DNA from: Alteromonas sp. V450
GTDB taxonomy: Bacteria; Pseudomonadota; Gammaproteobacteria; Enterobacterales; Alteromonadaceae
Assembly: GCF_001885075.1 (NCBI RefSeq)
Contig: NZ_MODU01000004.1
Location: forward strand, 2,604,001-2,668,000
DNA: 64,000 nucleotides
Direction: 5' to 3'
In this document: piece after piece, positions 25,912 through 34,494 of the stretch
Position numbering within the stretch: position 1 is the first letter of the stretch
Layout: every line of letters begins with the position of its first letter
Translations under genes and position numbers: made by a program
Notes under the pieces: generated by a model
What the model was told of the DNA's origin: nothing
What the model saw: the letters and a program-made list of their open reading frames with translations, nothing else
Databases searched by the model: none

Positions 25912-27612
25912 ATGAACTCTACATTGTTCAAACTGACATTTAAAAAGCGCTCGCTTTCAAAATTACTCACCTCAACGTTTGCAACAGCGGCAACGTTAGG
26001 CGCTATGACCGCCACGTTTACAGTAGATGCAGCAACGCTAGTCGAGAACGTAAAAGGCTATACGTTAAATGAAAGTGGCAAACTCATTACGTTTAAAAAC
26101 CTTGTCATTGATGAAGGCAAAGTGGTTGCGCTAGATATCGATAAAGGCAACACGCCTGTCGATAGTACTATTGATGGCAAAGGCAAAGTCATGCTACCCG
26201 GGCTTATCGACGCGCACGGGCATTTGCTGGGCTTAGGCGCAAACTTGCTAGAAGTCGATTTGCGAGAAAGTAGCAGTGCTCAAGACGCGGCAAAGACAGT
26301 TGCCGAATACGCCTTTGCAAATGGACAACAATCTTGGATTACCGGGCGCGGTTGGAACCAAGAATTGTGGTCTGACAGAGCGTTTCCAACAGCGGCTGAC
26401 CTGGATAAAGTAATTTCTGACCGCCCCGTGGCATTAGCACGCGTAGACAGCCACGCTACCTGGGTAAACAGTAAAGCGATGGAAATTGCTGGTATCACTA
26501 AAGACACCCCATCGCCCGCAGGGGGCGAAATCATTAAAGACGCTAACGGTAATCCTACCGGTGTTTTCATTGATAATGCATCGCAATTAATTGAAGCGCA
26601 TTTACCCAAAGCAAGCAGCGCTATTTACGAGCAACAATTACATGCCGCAGGTGAGCACTTACTAGCAAATGGCATTACGTCAATGCACGATGCTGGCATA
26701 GACAGAGACGTTTACGATTTCTATTTAAAAGAAGCGGTAGAAGGTGACTTGCCCGTACGTATTTACGCTATGGTGAGTGCTACAGACCCTGATCTCAGCA
26801 CCATGCTAGGCAACGGCACCATTCGCGACAAAGACGATTTCTTATATATTCGTTCGGTTAAAGCCTATGGCGATGGCGCACTAGGTAGCCGAGGCGCTGC
26901 ATTGCTTGAACCTTATTCAGACGCGCCACATCAACATGGTTTGCTGTTAACTCAACCAGAAGATATGACCCAACTTTTTACTGCGGTCATTGGCGCAGGC
27001 TTCCAGCTTAACTACCATGCCATTGGTGATAAGGCTAACCATGTTGCACTTAATGAGTTTGAAGCAACGTTTAAGAGTATTGGCGGCAGCGAACTGCGCA
27101 ACCGCATTGAGCATGCGCAAGTTGTTGCGCCTGACGATCTAGCTCGCTTTGCTTCGCTAAACGTTTTACCTTCCATGCAGCCAACTCACGCTACTAGCGA
27201 TAAAAACATGGCCGAAGATCGTTTAGGCAAAGAACGTATGAAAGGCGCCTACGCATGGAAAACGCTACTCGATTCAGGTATTGCACTGCCTTTAGGCTCG
27301 GATTTCCCTGTTGAACTTGCTAACCCATTTTACGGCCTTCACGCTGCGGTTACGCGCCAAGACAGAAACAATCAACCCGTAAAAGGCTGGTATGCCCACG
27401 AAGCGTTAACCATTGAACAAGCCTTTAAAGGGTTTACTTTAGATGCTGCCTACGCAGGGCACATGGAAGATACCTTAGGCACACTAACCCCAGGAAAATG
27501 GGCAGACTTTATCTTGGTCGACCAAGATATTTTTACCATTGATGCCAAAGACATTTGGAAAACCGAAGTACACGCTACTTATGTGGCTGGAGAAGAAGTT
27601 TTTTCTAAATGA
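25912..27612 (+). CDS. Exported amidohydrolase, YtcJ-like (Amidohydro_3)
   Basis: Metal-dependent amidohydrolase of 566 residues. The N-terminal 42 residues look like a signal peptide, with a basic start, a hydrophobic core and TVDAATLVEN at the end, suggesting export. Metal ligands are in MLPGLIDAHGHLLGLG (HxH near residues 102-104), NYHAIGDKANH, RIEHAQVV, and LGSDFPVELANP near the C-terminus. The family includes YtcJ and related proteins of unknown natural substrate. The stop overlaps the permease start by 4 bases, so uptake and hydrolysis of an amide or amino-acid derivative may be coupled. Confidence 0.88.
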   Translation: MNSTLFKLTFKKRSLSKLLTSTFATAATLGAMTATFTVDAATLVENVKGYTLNESGKLITFKNLVIDEGKVVALDIDKGNTPVDSTIDGKGKVMLPGLIDAHGHLLGLGANLLEVDLRESSSAQDAAKTVAEYAFANGQQSWITGRGWNQELWSDRAFPTAADLDKVISDRPVALARVDSHATWVNSKAMEIAGITKDTPSPAGGEIIKDANGNPTGVFIDNASQLIEAHLPKASSAIYEQQLHAAGEHLLANGITSMHDAGIDRDVYDFYLKEAVEGDLPVRIYAMVSATDPDLSTMLGNGTIRDKDDFLYIRSVKAYGDGALGSRGAALLEPYSDAPHQHGLLLTQPEDMTQLFTAVIGAGFQLNYHAIGDKANHVALNEFEATFKSIGGSELRNRIEHAQVVAPDDLARFASLNVLPSMQPTHATSDKNMAEDRLGKERMKGAYAWKTLLDSGIALPLGSDFPVELANPFYGLHAAVTRQDRNNQPVKGWYAHEALTIEQAFKGFTLDAAYAGHMEDTLGTLTPGKWADFILVDQDIFTIDAKDIWKTEVHATYVAGEEVFSK

Positions 27613-28991
27613 GTAACGAAAACAACAGCCTGTTAACCAAAGGAATTGGCGGCATTGGCGCTGCCCTTTTGGTGTTAAATGGCCTTATTGGGGCAGGCAT
27701 TTTTGCTCTGCCCGCTAAAATGGCCGCTGAACTTGGCGCTTTCAGCCCTTACATCTTTTTGATCTTTGGCGCGCTAATGCTCGCAATTGTATGGTGTTTC
27801 GGGCAGCTAGCGGCGCTGTACCAAGAAACCGGTGGCCCTGTGGTGTATGCCCAGAAAGGCTTTGGCGACGCGGCCGCCTTTCAAACTGGCTTTATTTATT
27901 ACTTAGCTCGCGCAACCGCGATTGCCGCCAACATGCACGTATTATTGCTGTACGCCGGCTATGTATGGCCCGAACTGAATGCGGGAATAGGCAAGTCATT
28001 CGCTATTATCGCGCTTACCACAGCACTAATCGTAGTGAATATTGTCGGCCTTAAGGCCGCCATGCGTTCGCTTGATACTATCTCAGTGCTAAAACTGCTT
28101 CCCTTTGTGGCGCTTATTGCGGTTGGCTACTGGCAACTCGACTTTTCTACTGCGTTAACAAGCGCTTCGGAAGCCGTTGTGCCTGCATTTGACACCATAT
28201 CGGCCGGTGCTCTGCTTACGCTTTATGCTTTTATTGGTTTTGAAACGGTAGTGGTAACGAGCGGCGAGACGAGCGCGCCTAAAAAAACCATACCTCGTGC
28301 ATTAATGCTTACGGTTTCAGGTATTGCCATATTTTACTTTTGCGTGCAGTGGCTTTATTGGCACACCGTAGGGCCTGCAAAGCCTGATAGTGCACCGCTT
28401 ATTGCACTCGCCAATAAGATATTTGGTGAAACCGGGGCGCTGGTAATGACGCTTACCGCCGTGGTCTCGGTTGCCGGCAACTTACTGGCAAATATGATAT
28501 CTACTTCTCGGCTGACTTTTTCAATGGCAAGACAGTCACTTATTCCAGGTAAGCTAGGCAGCGTCCTGGGTAGAGTCCATACCGCCTTTGCTACCCCCTA
28601 TTTTTCCATACTAGTACTAGGGCTATTCGCCGGTGCTATGGCGCTAAGCGGCAGCTTTGTGTGGTTAGCTATTTCTAGTGTACTTGCTCGGCTAGTGGTT
28701 TACGCCGTGTGTGTAGTGGTGCTGATGAAAGCTCAGAGGGCTTCGTCACAAAGCAGCTTGCAGCCGATTACGTCTGAGAGAGATGCTTATCCTGAGGAGG
28801 CAACAGACACACCCGCAAGCCCTGTAAAGCTGATAAGACGTTTGATACCCTTTGTCGCACTAGCGGTTTGCGCATGGTCTATTGCACAGTCGTCAACCAA
28901 CGCATGGCTATTTTTACTGGGTGAATTGGTAATTGGCGCACTGCTTTATTTTTTTTATTTCGCTCAAAGCAACAAAATATCAAAAGGTTAA
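27609..28991 (+). CDS. APC-family amino acid permease, YjeH-like
   Basis: Inner-membrane amino-acid/polyamine/organocation transporter of 460 residues and about twelve helices. TM1 carries the APC signature GIGAALLVLNGLIGAGIFALP. It starts in an ATGA overlap with the amidohydrolase stop, and the next gene is 3 bases downstream. The hydrophilic insert near residues 375-405, rich in Ser and Glu, precedes the last two helices. It probably imports the product, or exports it, for the amidohydrolase; this is inferred from the operon alone. Confidence 0.87.
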   Translation: MSNENNSLLTKGIGGIGAALLVLNGLIGAGIFALPAKMAAELGAFSPYIFLIFGALMLAIVWCFGQLAALYQETGGPVVYAQKGFGDAAAFQTGFIYYLARATAIAANMHVLLLYAGYVWPELNAGIGKSFAIIALTTALIVVNIVGLKAAMRSLDTISVLKLLPFVALIAVGYWQLDFSTALTSASEAVVPAFDTISAGALLTLYAFIGFETVVVTSGETSAPKKTIPRALMLTVSGIAIFYFCVQWLYWHTVGPAKPDSAPLIALANKIFGETGALVMTLTAVVSVAGNLLANMISTSRLTFSMARQSLIPGKLGSVLGRVHTAFATPYFSILVLGLFAGAMALSGSFVWLAISSVLARLVVYAVCVVVLMKAQRASSQSSLQPITSERDAYPEEATDTPASPVKLIRRLIPFVALAVCAWSIAQSSTNAWLFLLGELVIGALLYFFYFAQSNKISKG

Positions 28992-28994
28992 ACC

Positions 28995-29636
28995 GTGGAA
29001 ATTCAAGTTATACCCGTCACGCCCTTTGCTCAAAACTGTTCTTTAATTTGGGACTCATCCACTAACAAAGGCGCGTTTGTCGACCCGGGCGGCGACATTG
29101 AAAAGTTGATTGAAGCTGCATCGAATAAAGGCGTGAGTATAGAGAAAATTATACTCACTCATGGGCACTTAGATCATGTAGGCGGCACTGTCGCCATTGC
29201 TGAACATTACGGTGTACCTATTGTTGGGCCGCATATTGGCGATAAATTCTGGCTAGATGCACTTATGCAGCAAAGCCAGATGTTTGGCTTTCCACCTGCC
29301 CAGCCATTTGCTCCTAATGAGTGGTTAAACGACAACGACACCATTTCCTTGGGCAATTTAACGCTAGAAGTATTGCATTGCCCGGGCCATACGCCTGGGC
29401 ATGTGGTATTAGTAGAACGCTCAAGCAATCGGGTTATTGTGGGGGATGTTATTTTCGCAGGGTCAATCGGCAGAACTGATTTCCCACAAGGTAATCACCA
29501 GCAATTGATCGACTCGATTAAGCAGAAAATTATGGTGCTACCCGATGACATGACGATTTACCCGGGGCATGGGCCAACTACTACTGTTGCCACCGAAAAG
29601 ACCTCAAACCCTTATGTTTCGGGTCAATTCGGATAA
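28995..29636 (+). CDS. ycbL: YcbL-type metallo-beta-lactamase fold hydrolase (glyoxalase II-like)
   Basis: Zinc hydrolase of 213 residues, similar along its length to E. coli YcbL, a type II glyoxalase II acting on hydroxyacylglutathione thioesters. It shows FAQNCSLIWD, VDPGGDIEKLI, the metal motif THGHLDHVGG, HCPGHTPGHVV, GDVIFAGSIGRTDFP and YPGHGPTT. The start is GTG at 28995, with AAAAGG seven bases before. It is the third gene of the amidohydrolase operon. Confidence 0.92.
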   Translation: MEIQVIPVTPFAQNCSLIWDSSTNKGAFVDPGGDIEKLIEAASNKGVSIEKIILTHGHLDHVGGTVAIAEHYGVPIVGPHIGDKFWLDALMQQSQMFGFPPAQPFAPNEWLNDNDTISLGNLTLEVLHCPGHTPGHVVLVERSSNRVIVGDVIFAGSIGRTDFPQGNHQQLIDSIKQKIMVLPDDMTIYPGHGPTTTVATEKTSNPYVSGQFG

Positions 29637-29671
29637 AACCTCAAGTTTTACATGGGGTTAAGGAACAAAAA

Positions 29672-29712
29672 GGCGAGGTACGTTGAACAAGCTTTTGCTT
29701 GTTTCGCCCTCG
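29672..29712. repeat. Nested inverted repeat
   Basis: GGCGAGG (29672-29678) pairs with CCTCGCC near 29706-29712, and within it GAACAAGC pairs with GCTTGTTTC. No T-run follows on either side. It may act as a weak terminator or as a structured 3' end between the convergent ycbL and VOC genes. Confidence 0.55.
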
Positions 29713-29782
29713 CCGTTCGCTTATTTAACGCTTGCTATGCATTCGCTTAGCGCAATGTCTATAAAGCGTTCTTAACTTACCC

Positions 29783-30298
29783 TTATTCGTATGCACCGCT
29801 AGCATAATGCAATTCATAGCTGTGGCTATAAATTTCAAGGATGTTGCCAAACGGGTCTTCCATGTAAATCATGCGGTAAGGCTTTTCACCCGGATAGTAA
29901 TAACGCGGCGCCTTCATTCGCTTCTTACCACCAGCAGCGACAATTTTTTCAGCCAAGCCTTCTACGTCTGGGTCTTGAACACAGAAATGGAAGATACCGG
30001 TTTTCCAGTATTCAAAGTTGTTTTCTGGGTTTTCTTGATTGCTGAACTCGAAAATTTCAACGCCAACACGATCACCTGTTGAAAGGTGCGCAATGCGGAA
30101 TTTACCCCAACCTGGCCCAAAAACATCAGTACACATTTCACCAATGGCCGAGTCATCTTCAACAATCTCGGTTGGCTTCATGATGAGGTACCAGCCAAGT
30201 ACTTCGGTATAAAATTTCACGGCAGCTTCTAAGTCAGGTACCGAAATACCGATGTGAGAAAACGTACGTGGATACGGTGTTTTTACTGCTTCAGTCAT
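29783..30298 (-). CDS. VOC-family dioxygenase/glyoxalase-like protein
   Basis: Vicinal-oxygen-chelate protein of 171 residues. Its two beta-alpha-beta-beta-beta modules show FSHIGISVPDLEAAVKFYTE (metal His at about 15) and IFHFCVQDPDVEGLAEKIV, then YMEDPFGNILEIYSHSYE (Glu near residue 156). The substrate is not identifiable; relatives include lactoylglutathione lyases and catechol-type dioxygenases. AAGGAG precedes the start. It is divergent from a LysR gene and so probably controlled by it. Confidence 0.84.
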   Translation of the reverse strand: MTEAVKTPYPRTFSHIGISVPDLEAAVKFYTEVLGWYLIMKPTEIVEDDSAIGEMCTDVFGPGWGKFRIAHLSTGDRVGVEIFEFSNQENPENNFEYWKTGIFHFCVQDPDVEGLAEKIVAAGGKKRMKAPRYYYPGEKPYRMIYMEDPFGNILEIYSHSYELHYASGAYE

Positions 30299-30560
30299 TA
30301 CTTACTCCTTTATAGTGCAAGTTGTCAATATGGCTTAAGGGGCCGTTTAGTCGGCTGTGTCGATGCCCCGATTAATTCGAGTGAGTGCAATTTTAATGCA
30401 GGTTCAATAACACATTTGATATCAATGTTATTACCAAGCCATTCATTAAAAAGCCCAACGCGAATACCGCTTAAGTAAATGTGTATACATAGTAGCTAGA
30501 CAAAGATGAAACATGAAATTATGATATTTTCTAAATGTGATAAATTTAAGTTATACCTAA

Positions 30561-31490
30561 ATGATAAACCCTATCTGGCTAGACACCTTCATTACTTTAG
30601 TAGAAACGGGTAACTTTACGCGCACTGCAGAGCAACGATTTATGACGCAGCCGGGCGTTAGCCAGCACCTTAAGAAACTGGAAGAGACATGCCAGTGTGA
30701 ACTGGTGGTTCGTTTGAGCAAAGGGATCCAGCTTACGGAACAGGGCCAGCGTGTGTATCAATATGCCAAAGAGCAGCAGGAAAAAGAGCAAGATTTTATT
30801 GCTAGCTTAAAGTTCGACGCCCCTTTTGAAGGAAAATGTGTAGTAGCTTGTTCAGGCGCTATCGCTCAGCGTATTTATCCAGCCCTGCTAGCACTACAAA
30901 AACAGTACAGCGCGCTTAATATTCATGTTGAAGTGGCGCCTCGGCGCACAATTCTATCGGGCATAGCGAATAATACCCTTGAACTTGGCATTGTAACTAA
31001 CCAGCCAGAGAGTGAAGATATACACAGCGAGTACTTAGGCGAAGAAGCGTTGGGGCTTATTCTGCCGCGTGGCCTGCATGATGCTAAAGATATATCTACA
31101 ACTGCAACGCATAAAACAGAAGACGCAAATGCGTTGAAAGATATCATCAAGCATTTAGGGCTTATTAATCACCCTGACGCCATGCACTACTTGCAGCGCT
31201 ACTTTAACGATTGCGGAGAGCCTGAATTAGCCAAGGTTAATCCAAATAAGCTGCCCCATGCCGGCTACATCAATCAACTTTCGCAAATTTTGCTACCGGT
31301 AAGTGAAGGGTTAGGTTACACCGTGCTGCCCATTAGCACGCTAGACTTTGTATCATTTGCCGACAAACTTACTGTTTACGAAGCAAAAAACGAGGTAACA
31401 GAGCCCTTATACAGCGTTCAAACACCCCACAGCGCACTACCCGCCCGCTACCAAGCGGTAAAACAAGCCATCATACAAGTATTGGGTTAA
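30561..31490 (+). CDS. LysR-family transcriptional regulator
   Basis: DNA-binding regulator of 309 residues. The N-terminal winged helix-turn-helix reads WLDTFITLVETGNFTRTAEQ and QPGVSQHLKKLEE; the effector domain covers about residues 90-300. It is divergent from the VOC gene across 262 bases, the classic LysR arrangement, so that gene is the likely target. The effector is unknown. The stop is directly followed by a GGGGTCAGAGTA repeat. Confidence 0.92.
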   Translation: MINPIWLDTFITLVETGNFTRTAEQRFMTQPGVSQHLKKLEETCQCELVVRLSKGIQLTEQGQRVYQYAKEQQEKEQDFIASLKFDAPFEGKCVVACSGAIAQRIYPALLALQKQYSALNIHVEVAPRRTILSGIANNTLELGIVTNQPESEDIHSEYLGEEALGLILPRGLHDAKDISTTATHKTEDANALKDIIKHLGLINHPDAMHYLQRYFNDCGEPELAKVNPNKLPHAGYINQLSQILLPVSEGLGYTVLPISTLDFVSFADKLTVYEAKNEVTEPLYSVQTPHSALPARYQAVKQAIIQVLG

Positions 31491-31492
31491 AG

Positions 31493-31580
31493 TTGGGGTC
31501 AGAGTACATTATTAGGCTGGTTTAACGACTAAGGGTAGAGCTTCATGAGATCGGAGTCATTAAAATTACTCTGCCCCCAC
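31493..31580. repeat. GGGGTCAGAGTA inverted-repeat element A
   Basis: GGGGTCAGAGTACATT (31495-31510) is matched in inverse by AAATTACTCTGCCCCC ending at 31578. The 88-base element fills the gap between the convergent LysR and yafJ genes. Related to the copies at 32560, 33867, 33942 and 36599. Confidence 0.8.
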
Positions 31581-31589
31581 AATTCGTGA

Positions 31590-32423
31590 TTAGTCGTGAA
31601 GCGAAGGGTCGGGCGCTACCATTTCGGCTTCTTTTTTATGTTCAGGTACATCCACTTTCCCCGAGGCAATAACCTCTCCCTCTTGCCATAGCTTCCACTC
31701 GCCCCGTTCGTAGATATCCCACTGTTCATCGTTGGTTAGCGGTTCTGTAGCAATAATGCTTACCACATCCTTTGGTGTGGTTTCAGCGGCAAAATCAATT
31801 TCTACTTCAACATCACTTAAACAAGCCGGGCCAAAAGGCGCTCTACGAGTAATGCTGGCTAGCTTTGTACTACAGAAGGTAAACAGCCAGTCGCCATTGC
31901 TCAGCAAGCAATTGAATACACCTTGCTGTGCATACGCTTGTGCAAGTGCCACCAGTGTTTCAGCTAACTGTTCAGGCATCGCGTCTCGTGAAAGGTTTTG
32001 CCTAACATTGTTCATGATGTCACAGAAAAGCTCTTCGCTATCGGTATCCCCAACCGCCTCATAAATACCTGCGCGACGTGAGAAGTTAGGCAACTGCCCA
32101 TTATGTGCAAACACCCAATAGCGCCCCCAAAGCTCACGGGTGAAGGGGTGCGTGTTCGCTAAGTTGATGTTACCAACATTAGCTTGCCGGATATGACAAA
32201 TGGCGTTTTTACTTTTGATAGGTAGTTTGGAAACGAAGTCAGCGATGGGTGACGTAGCGCAAGGTTCGGGATCGTGAAACATACGAACGCCCTTACCTTC
32301 ATAAAAGGCAACGCCCCAGCCGTCTTTATGCGGCCCGGTTTCACCACCGCGGCGAGTCAGCCCGGTAAAACTGAAACATAGGTCAGTAGGAGTGTTCGCA
32401 CTCATGCCTAAAAGTTCACACAC
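31590..32423 (-). CDS. yafJ: YafJ-type class II glutamine amidotransferase
   Basis: N-terminal-nucleophile glutaminase-fold protein of 277 residues. The start is GTG, so the processed protein begins with the catalytic Cys2 (MCELLGMSAN). Further blocks matching E. coli YafJ are FTGLTRRGGETGPHKDGWGV, HIRQANVG, NTHPFTRELWGRYWVFAHNG, STKLASITRRAPFG and ATEPLTNDEQW. No synthase domain is attached, so its amide acceptor is unknown. A weak AAGGT site lies 10 bases before the GTG. Confidence 0.92.
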   Translation of the reverse strand: MCELLGMSANTPTDLCFSFTGLTRRGGETGPHKDGWGVAFYEGKGVRMFHDPEPCATSPIADFVSKLPIKSKNAICHIRQANVGNINLANTHPFTRELWGRYWVFAHNGQLPNFSRRAGIYEAVGDTDSEELFCDIMNNVRQNLSRDAMPEQLAETLVALAQAYAQQGVFNCLLSNGDWLFTFCSTKLASITRRAPFGPACLSDVEVEIDFAAETTPKDVVSIIATEPLTNDEQWDIYERGEWKLWQEGEVIASGKVDVPEHKKEAEMVAPDPSLHD

Positions 32424-32727
32424 AGCGTTTATTACCTTTAGCAGTTATTTCATTAAGTACGTTGAGAATACGCAAGCTTTTGGATGGAATCAATTCGACA
32501 TAAGGTAGGAGTATCACATTCTGCCTGAGGTTCCATATTTGCCTTACTACTCGACGGAGATTGGGGTTAGCGTACTTTTTGAGGGAATGTACTCTGACCC
32601 CAATATTTTTCGCTGCTGACCAGATAAACGTAGGTATTTTAATACTTACAGTTTTTATTCGGCAGTTAAGAAGTTAACCTTTTGCAAGCCATCACCATCA
32701 GCGACGTTCGCTGACGCTGTCATAGAC
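32424..32727. other. Intergenic region with repeat element B
   Basis: About 300 bases between the yafJ start and the next minus-strand gene. It holds repeat copy B at 32560-32604. No gene is seen. A promoter for yafJ presumably lies near 32430-32550, but no convincing -35/-10 pair was picked. Confidence 0.45.
32560..32604. repeat. GGGGTCAGAGTA inverted-repeat element B (short)
   Basis: ATTGGGGTTAGCGTACTTTT (32560-32579) faces AATGTACTCTGACCCCAAT (32586-32604) over only a few bases. This 45-base hairpin lacks the internal segment of the longer copies. Confidence 0.8.
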
Positions 32728-33795
32728 TTATATCTCGCGCTGTGCAGTGAAGGCTTCAAGTTCCCTGAAAAGCAACGAAGGGTTATCTACGCTTAGGTAT
32801 AACATTGATATACTCTCATTTAATAAAGCCATTCCAGAATAATATGCTTGGGGCCTATTGAAAGTAAGTTTGACGTTAGCTACTCCCCTTCCAAAGTGAA
32901 AGTCCTCTTTGGTTAAACTTCTACTCCACTCGCCAATTTCCATGCTTTCTATATTCGCCTTTGGAATTACTACCATTCCCCACCACGAGTTGTTCACTAC
33001 AACCTTATCCTGCCAAACATAGCAACTGTAATTTTTGCTCACCCGATAGTTCGCAACAAACATGATCACTAGATAGAACACCAAGGTGGCAACCACTAAA
33101 GCAATAGTTTCACTGAATTGCGATAGCAATACATATGAGGCATAGGTTGTGACACTCAAAGCAATGAGTACGCCCAGTAAATGCCACCACTTACCAGAGA
33201 GTAACTTCAGGTGCACTGCGTTTTTCACATGCTTTTTACTGAAGCTAGGTATAGCGTAATACCAACTTGCCGGTTCATGAGCCAACATTAAAGCAAGCTC
33301 TAGTTGCTTAGCCTCTTTACTACTTTTTTCCGGCGCCTCTTCTCTTTCGTATTTTTCAAGCATGTGAATACGCGGGTCGCCACTTAGTTTACGTGCGTCC
33401 CAAAGTGCTTTTACGATAGTTACTAATAGCACGACTTCAATGACCATCAACACAGCAATGATGGGGTATTTTAGGTAGCTAATAAAAGCAAAATAATGCG
33501 CAAGCTGCTCCGGATAGTTATAGCGAGCTATCAAGCTACTTAACGAAAATATTAGCAGTACTTTCCAAAGAGCTTGTTCGCCAATACGGATAACCCAGAA
33601 GTAATACAACACCGGCAGCACAAGGAAATAAACCAACGAAACAACCGCCGTATTACGCCAACTTGGCTCTGAAATGATATTGCTAAAGGTAAGCGTAATG
33701 TCTGGCAAGGTACTCGGTAAAAACCATGTGCCTACATAAAAACAAACCGCAGCAACAATTAAAAAAGCAATTCTGTATTTGACGGGTTTACGCAT
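32728..33795 (-). CDS. Unrecognised multi-pass membrane protein
   Basis: Protein of 355 residues that I do not recognise. About four membrane helices lie in residues 8-130 (for example AFLIVAAVCFYVGTWFL and YPIIAVLMVIEVVLLVTIV). A charged cytoplasmic segment follows, rich in Glu and Lys (about 135-175). Two more helices span about 205-253. The C-terminal soluble domain starts YSCYVWQDKVVVNNSWWGMVV and reads like a PH-type beta domain (VIPKANIESMEIGEW). It may be a bPH membrane protein. It is flanked by repeat elements on both sides. Confidence 0.7.
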   Translation of the reverse strand: MRKPVKYRIAFLIVAAVCFYVGTWFLPSTLPDITLTFSNIISEPSWRNTAVVSLVYFLVLPVLYYFWVIRIGEQALWKVLLIFSLSSLIARYNYPEQLAHYFAFISYLKYPIIAVLMVIEVVLLVTIVKALWDARKLSGDPRIHMLEKYEREEAPEKSSKEAKQLELALMLAHEPASWYYAIPSFSKKHVKNAVHLKLLSGKWWHLLGVLIALSVTTYASYVLLSQFSETIALVVATLVFYLVIMFVANYRVSKNYSCYVWQDKVVVNNSWWGMVVIPKANIESMEIGEWSRSLTKEDFHFGRGVANVKLTFNRPQAYYSGMALLNESISMLYLSVDNPSLLFRELEAFTAQREI

Positions 33796-33866
33796 ATTTC
33801 ATCCCTGATGCGTTGAAGATAAGAAGCAGCTAAGAAGCTAAATTGTTGATACACAATACGAAAAAA

Positions 33867-33933
33867 TGGGGTCAGAGTACATTAATTTGATGGCGGAGGT
33901 CGTCTAACGTTGGCGAAATGTACTCTGCCCCCA
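33867..33933. repeat. GGGGTCAGAGTA inverted-repeat element C
   Basis: TGGGGTCAGAGTACATT opens and AAATGTACTCTGCCCCCA closes the 67-base element. Its interior TGGCGGAGGTCGTCTAACGT is shared with the next copy. Confidence 0.85.
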
Positions 33934-33941
33934 AATCTTAC

Positions 33942-34006
33942 GGGGGTCAGAGTATATTAGTTTGGTGGCAGGGTCGTCTGACTTTGGTGAAATGTATTAT
34001 GACCCC
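33942..34006. repeat. GGGGTCAGAGTA inverted-repeat element D
   Basis: GGGGTCAGAGTATATT opens and AATGTATTATGACCCC closes it. The interior TGGCAGGGTCGTCTGACTTT aligns with copy C, so C and D are a tandem pair. It ends 8 bases before the yiaA stop. Confidence 0.85.
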
Positions 34007-34013
34007 GTTACTT

Positions 34014-34484
34014 TTATGCGGCTTTTACTTTGGTGGTTGTTTCAGGTTGTGAAACGTTAGTTTCTAGTTGGGGGGCGACGCTACTTGGCTCGCCATGAGT
34101 TTGGCTATCGCGAACATTCTTTTGAACCGTTATGGCGGCAAATAAGCTTAAAGTAAACGCCATTCCAAAAAAGCCTTTTTCACTTAATAAGAGTTCGGCG
34201 TTCAGTAACCCAATAACTAACAGTACAATGGCTGAGGCAGTAGCAACAGCGGATGCTAACAAGTACGCCTTGGTAGTAGGCACGCCTTCCATTTTATCGC
34301 GTACCGTTTTTTGTAAGCTCACCACAGAAAACAAACCAAATAGCATAATAGTGAAGTAATAACCTTTTTCGTTAAGGGCCATAGGCGCGTTATACAAACC
34401 TATGAAATAAGCACCAACGCCTACAATGAGTGCTGCTAGTGACGCGATACGAAACGCTTTAGTGGGTTTATTCATGTTTTGCAT
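34014..34484 (-). CDS. yiaA: YiaA-like inner membrane protein (two YiaAB domains)
   Basis: Membrane protein of 156 residues made of two similar YiaAB two-helix units. LNEKGYYFTIMLFGLFSVVSLQKTVRD (unit 1, cited for position about residues 37-63) is echoed by LSEKGFFGMAFTLSLFAAITVQKNVRD (unit 2, about 100-126). Each unit ends in Q-K-x-V-R-D. It resembles E. coli YiaA closely. AGGAG lies 7 bases before the ATG at 34484. It starts 10 bases after the DUF2145 gene, so it probably belongs to that operon. Function unknown. Confidence 0.9.
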   Translation of the reverse strand: MQNMNKPTKAFRIASLAALIVGVGAYFIGLYNAPMALNEKGYYFTIMLFGLFSVVSLQKTVRDKMEGVPTTKAYLLASAVATASAIVLLVIGLLNAELLLSEKGFFGMAFTLSLFAAITVQKNVRDSQTHGEPSSVAPQLETNVSQPETTTKVKAA

Positions 34485-34494
34485 AGTAAAGCTC

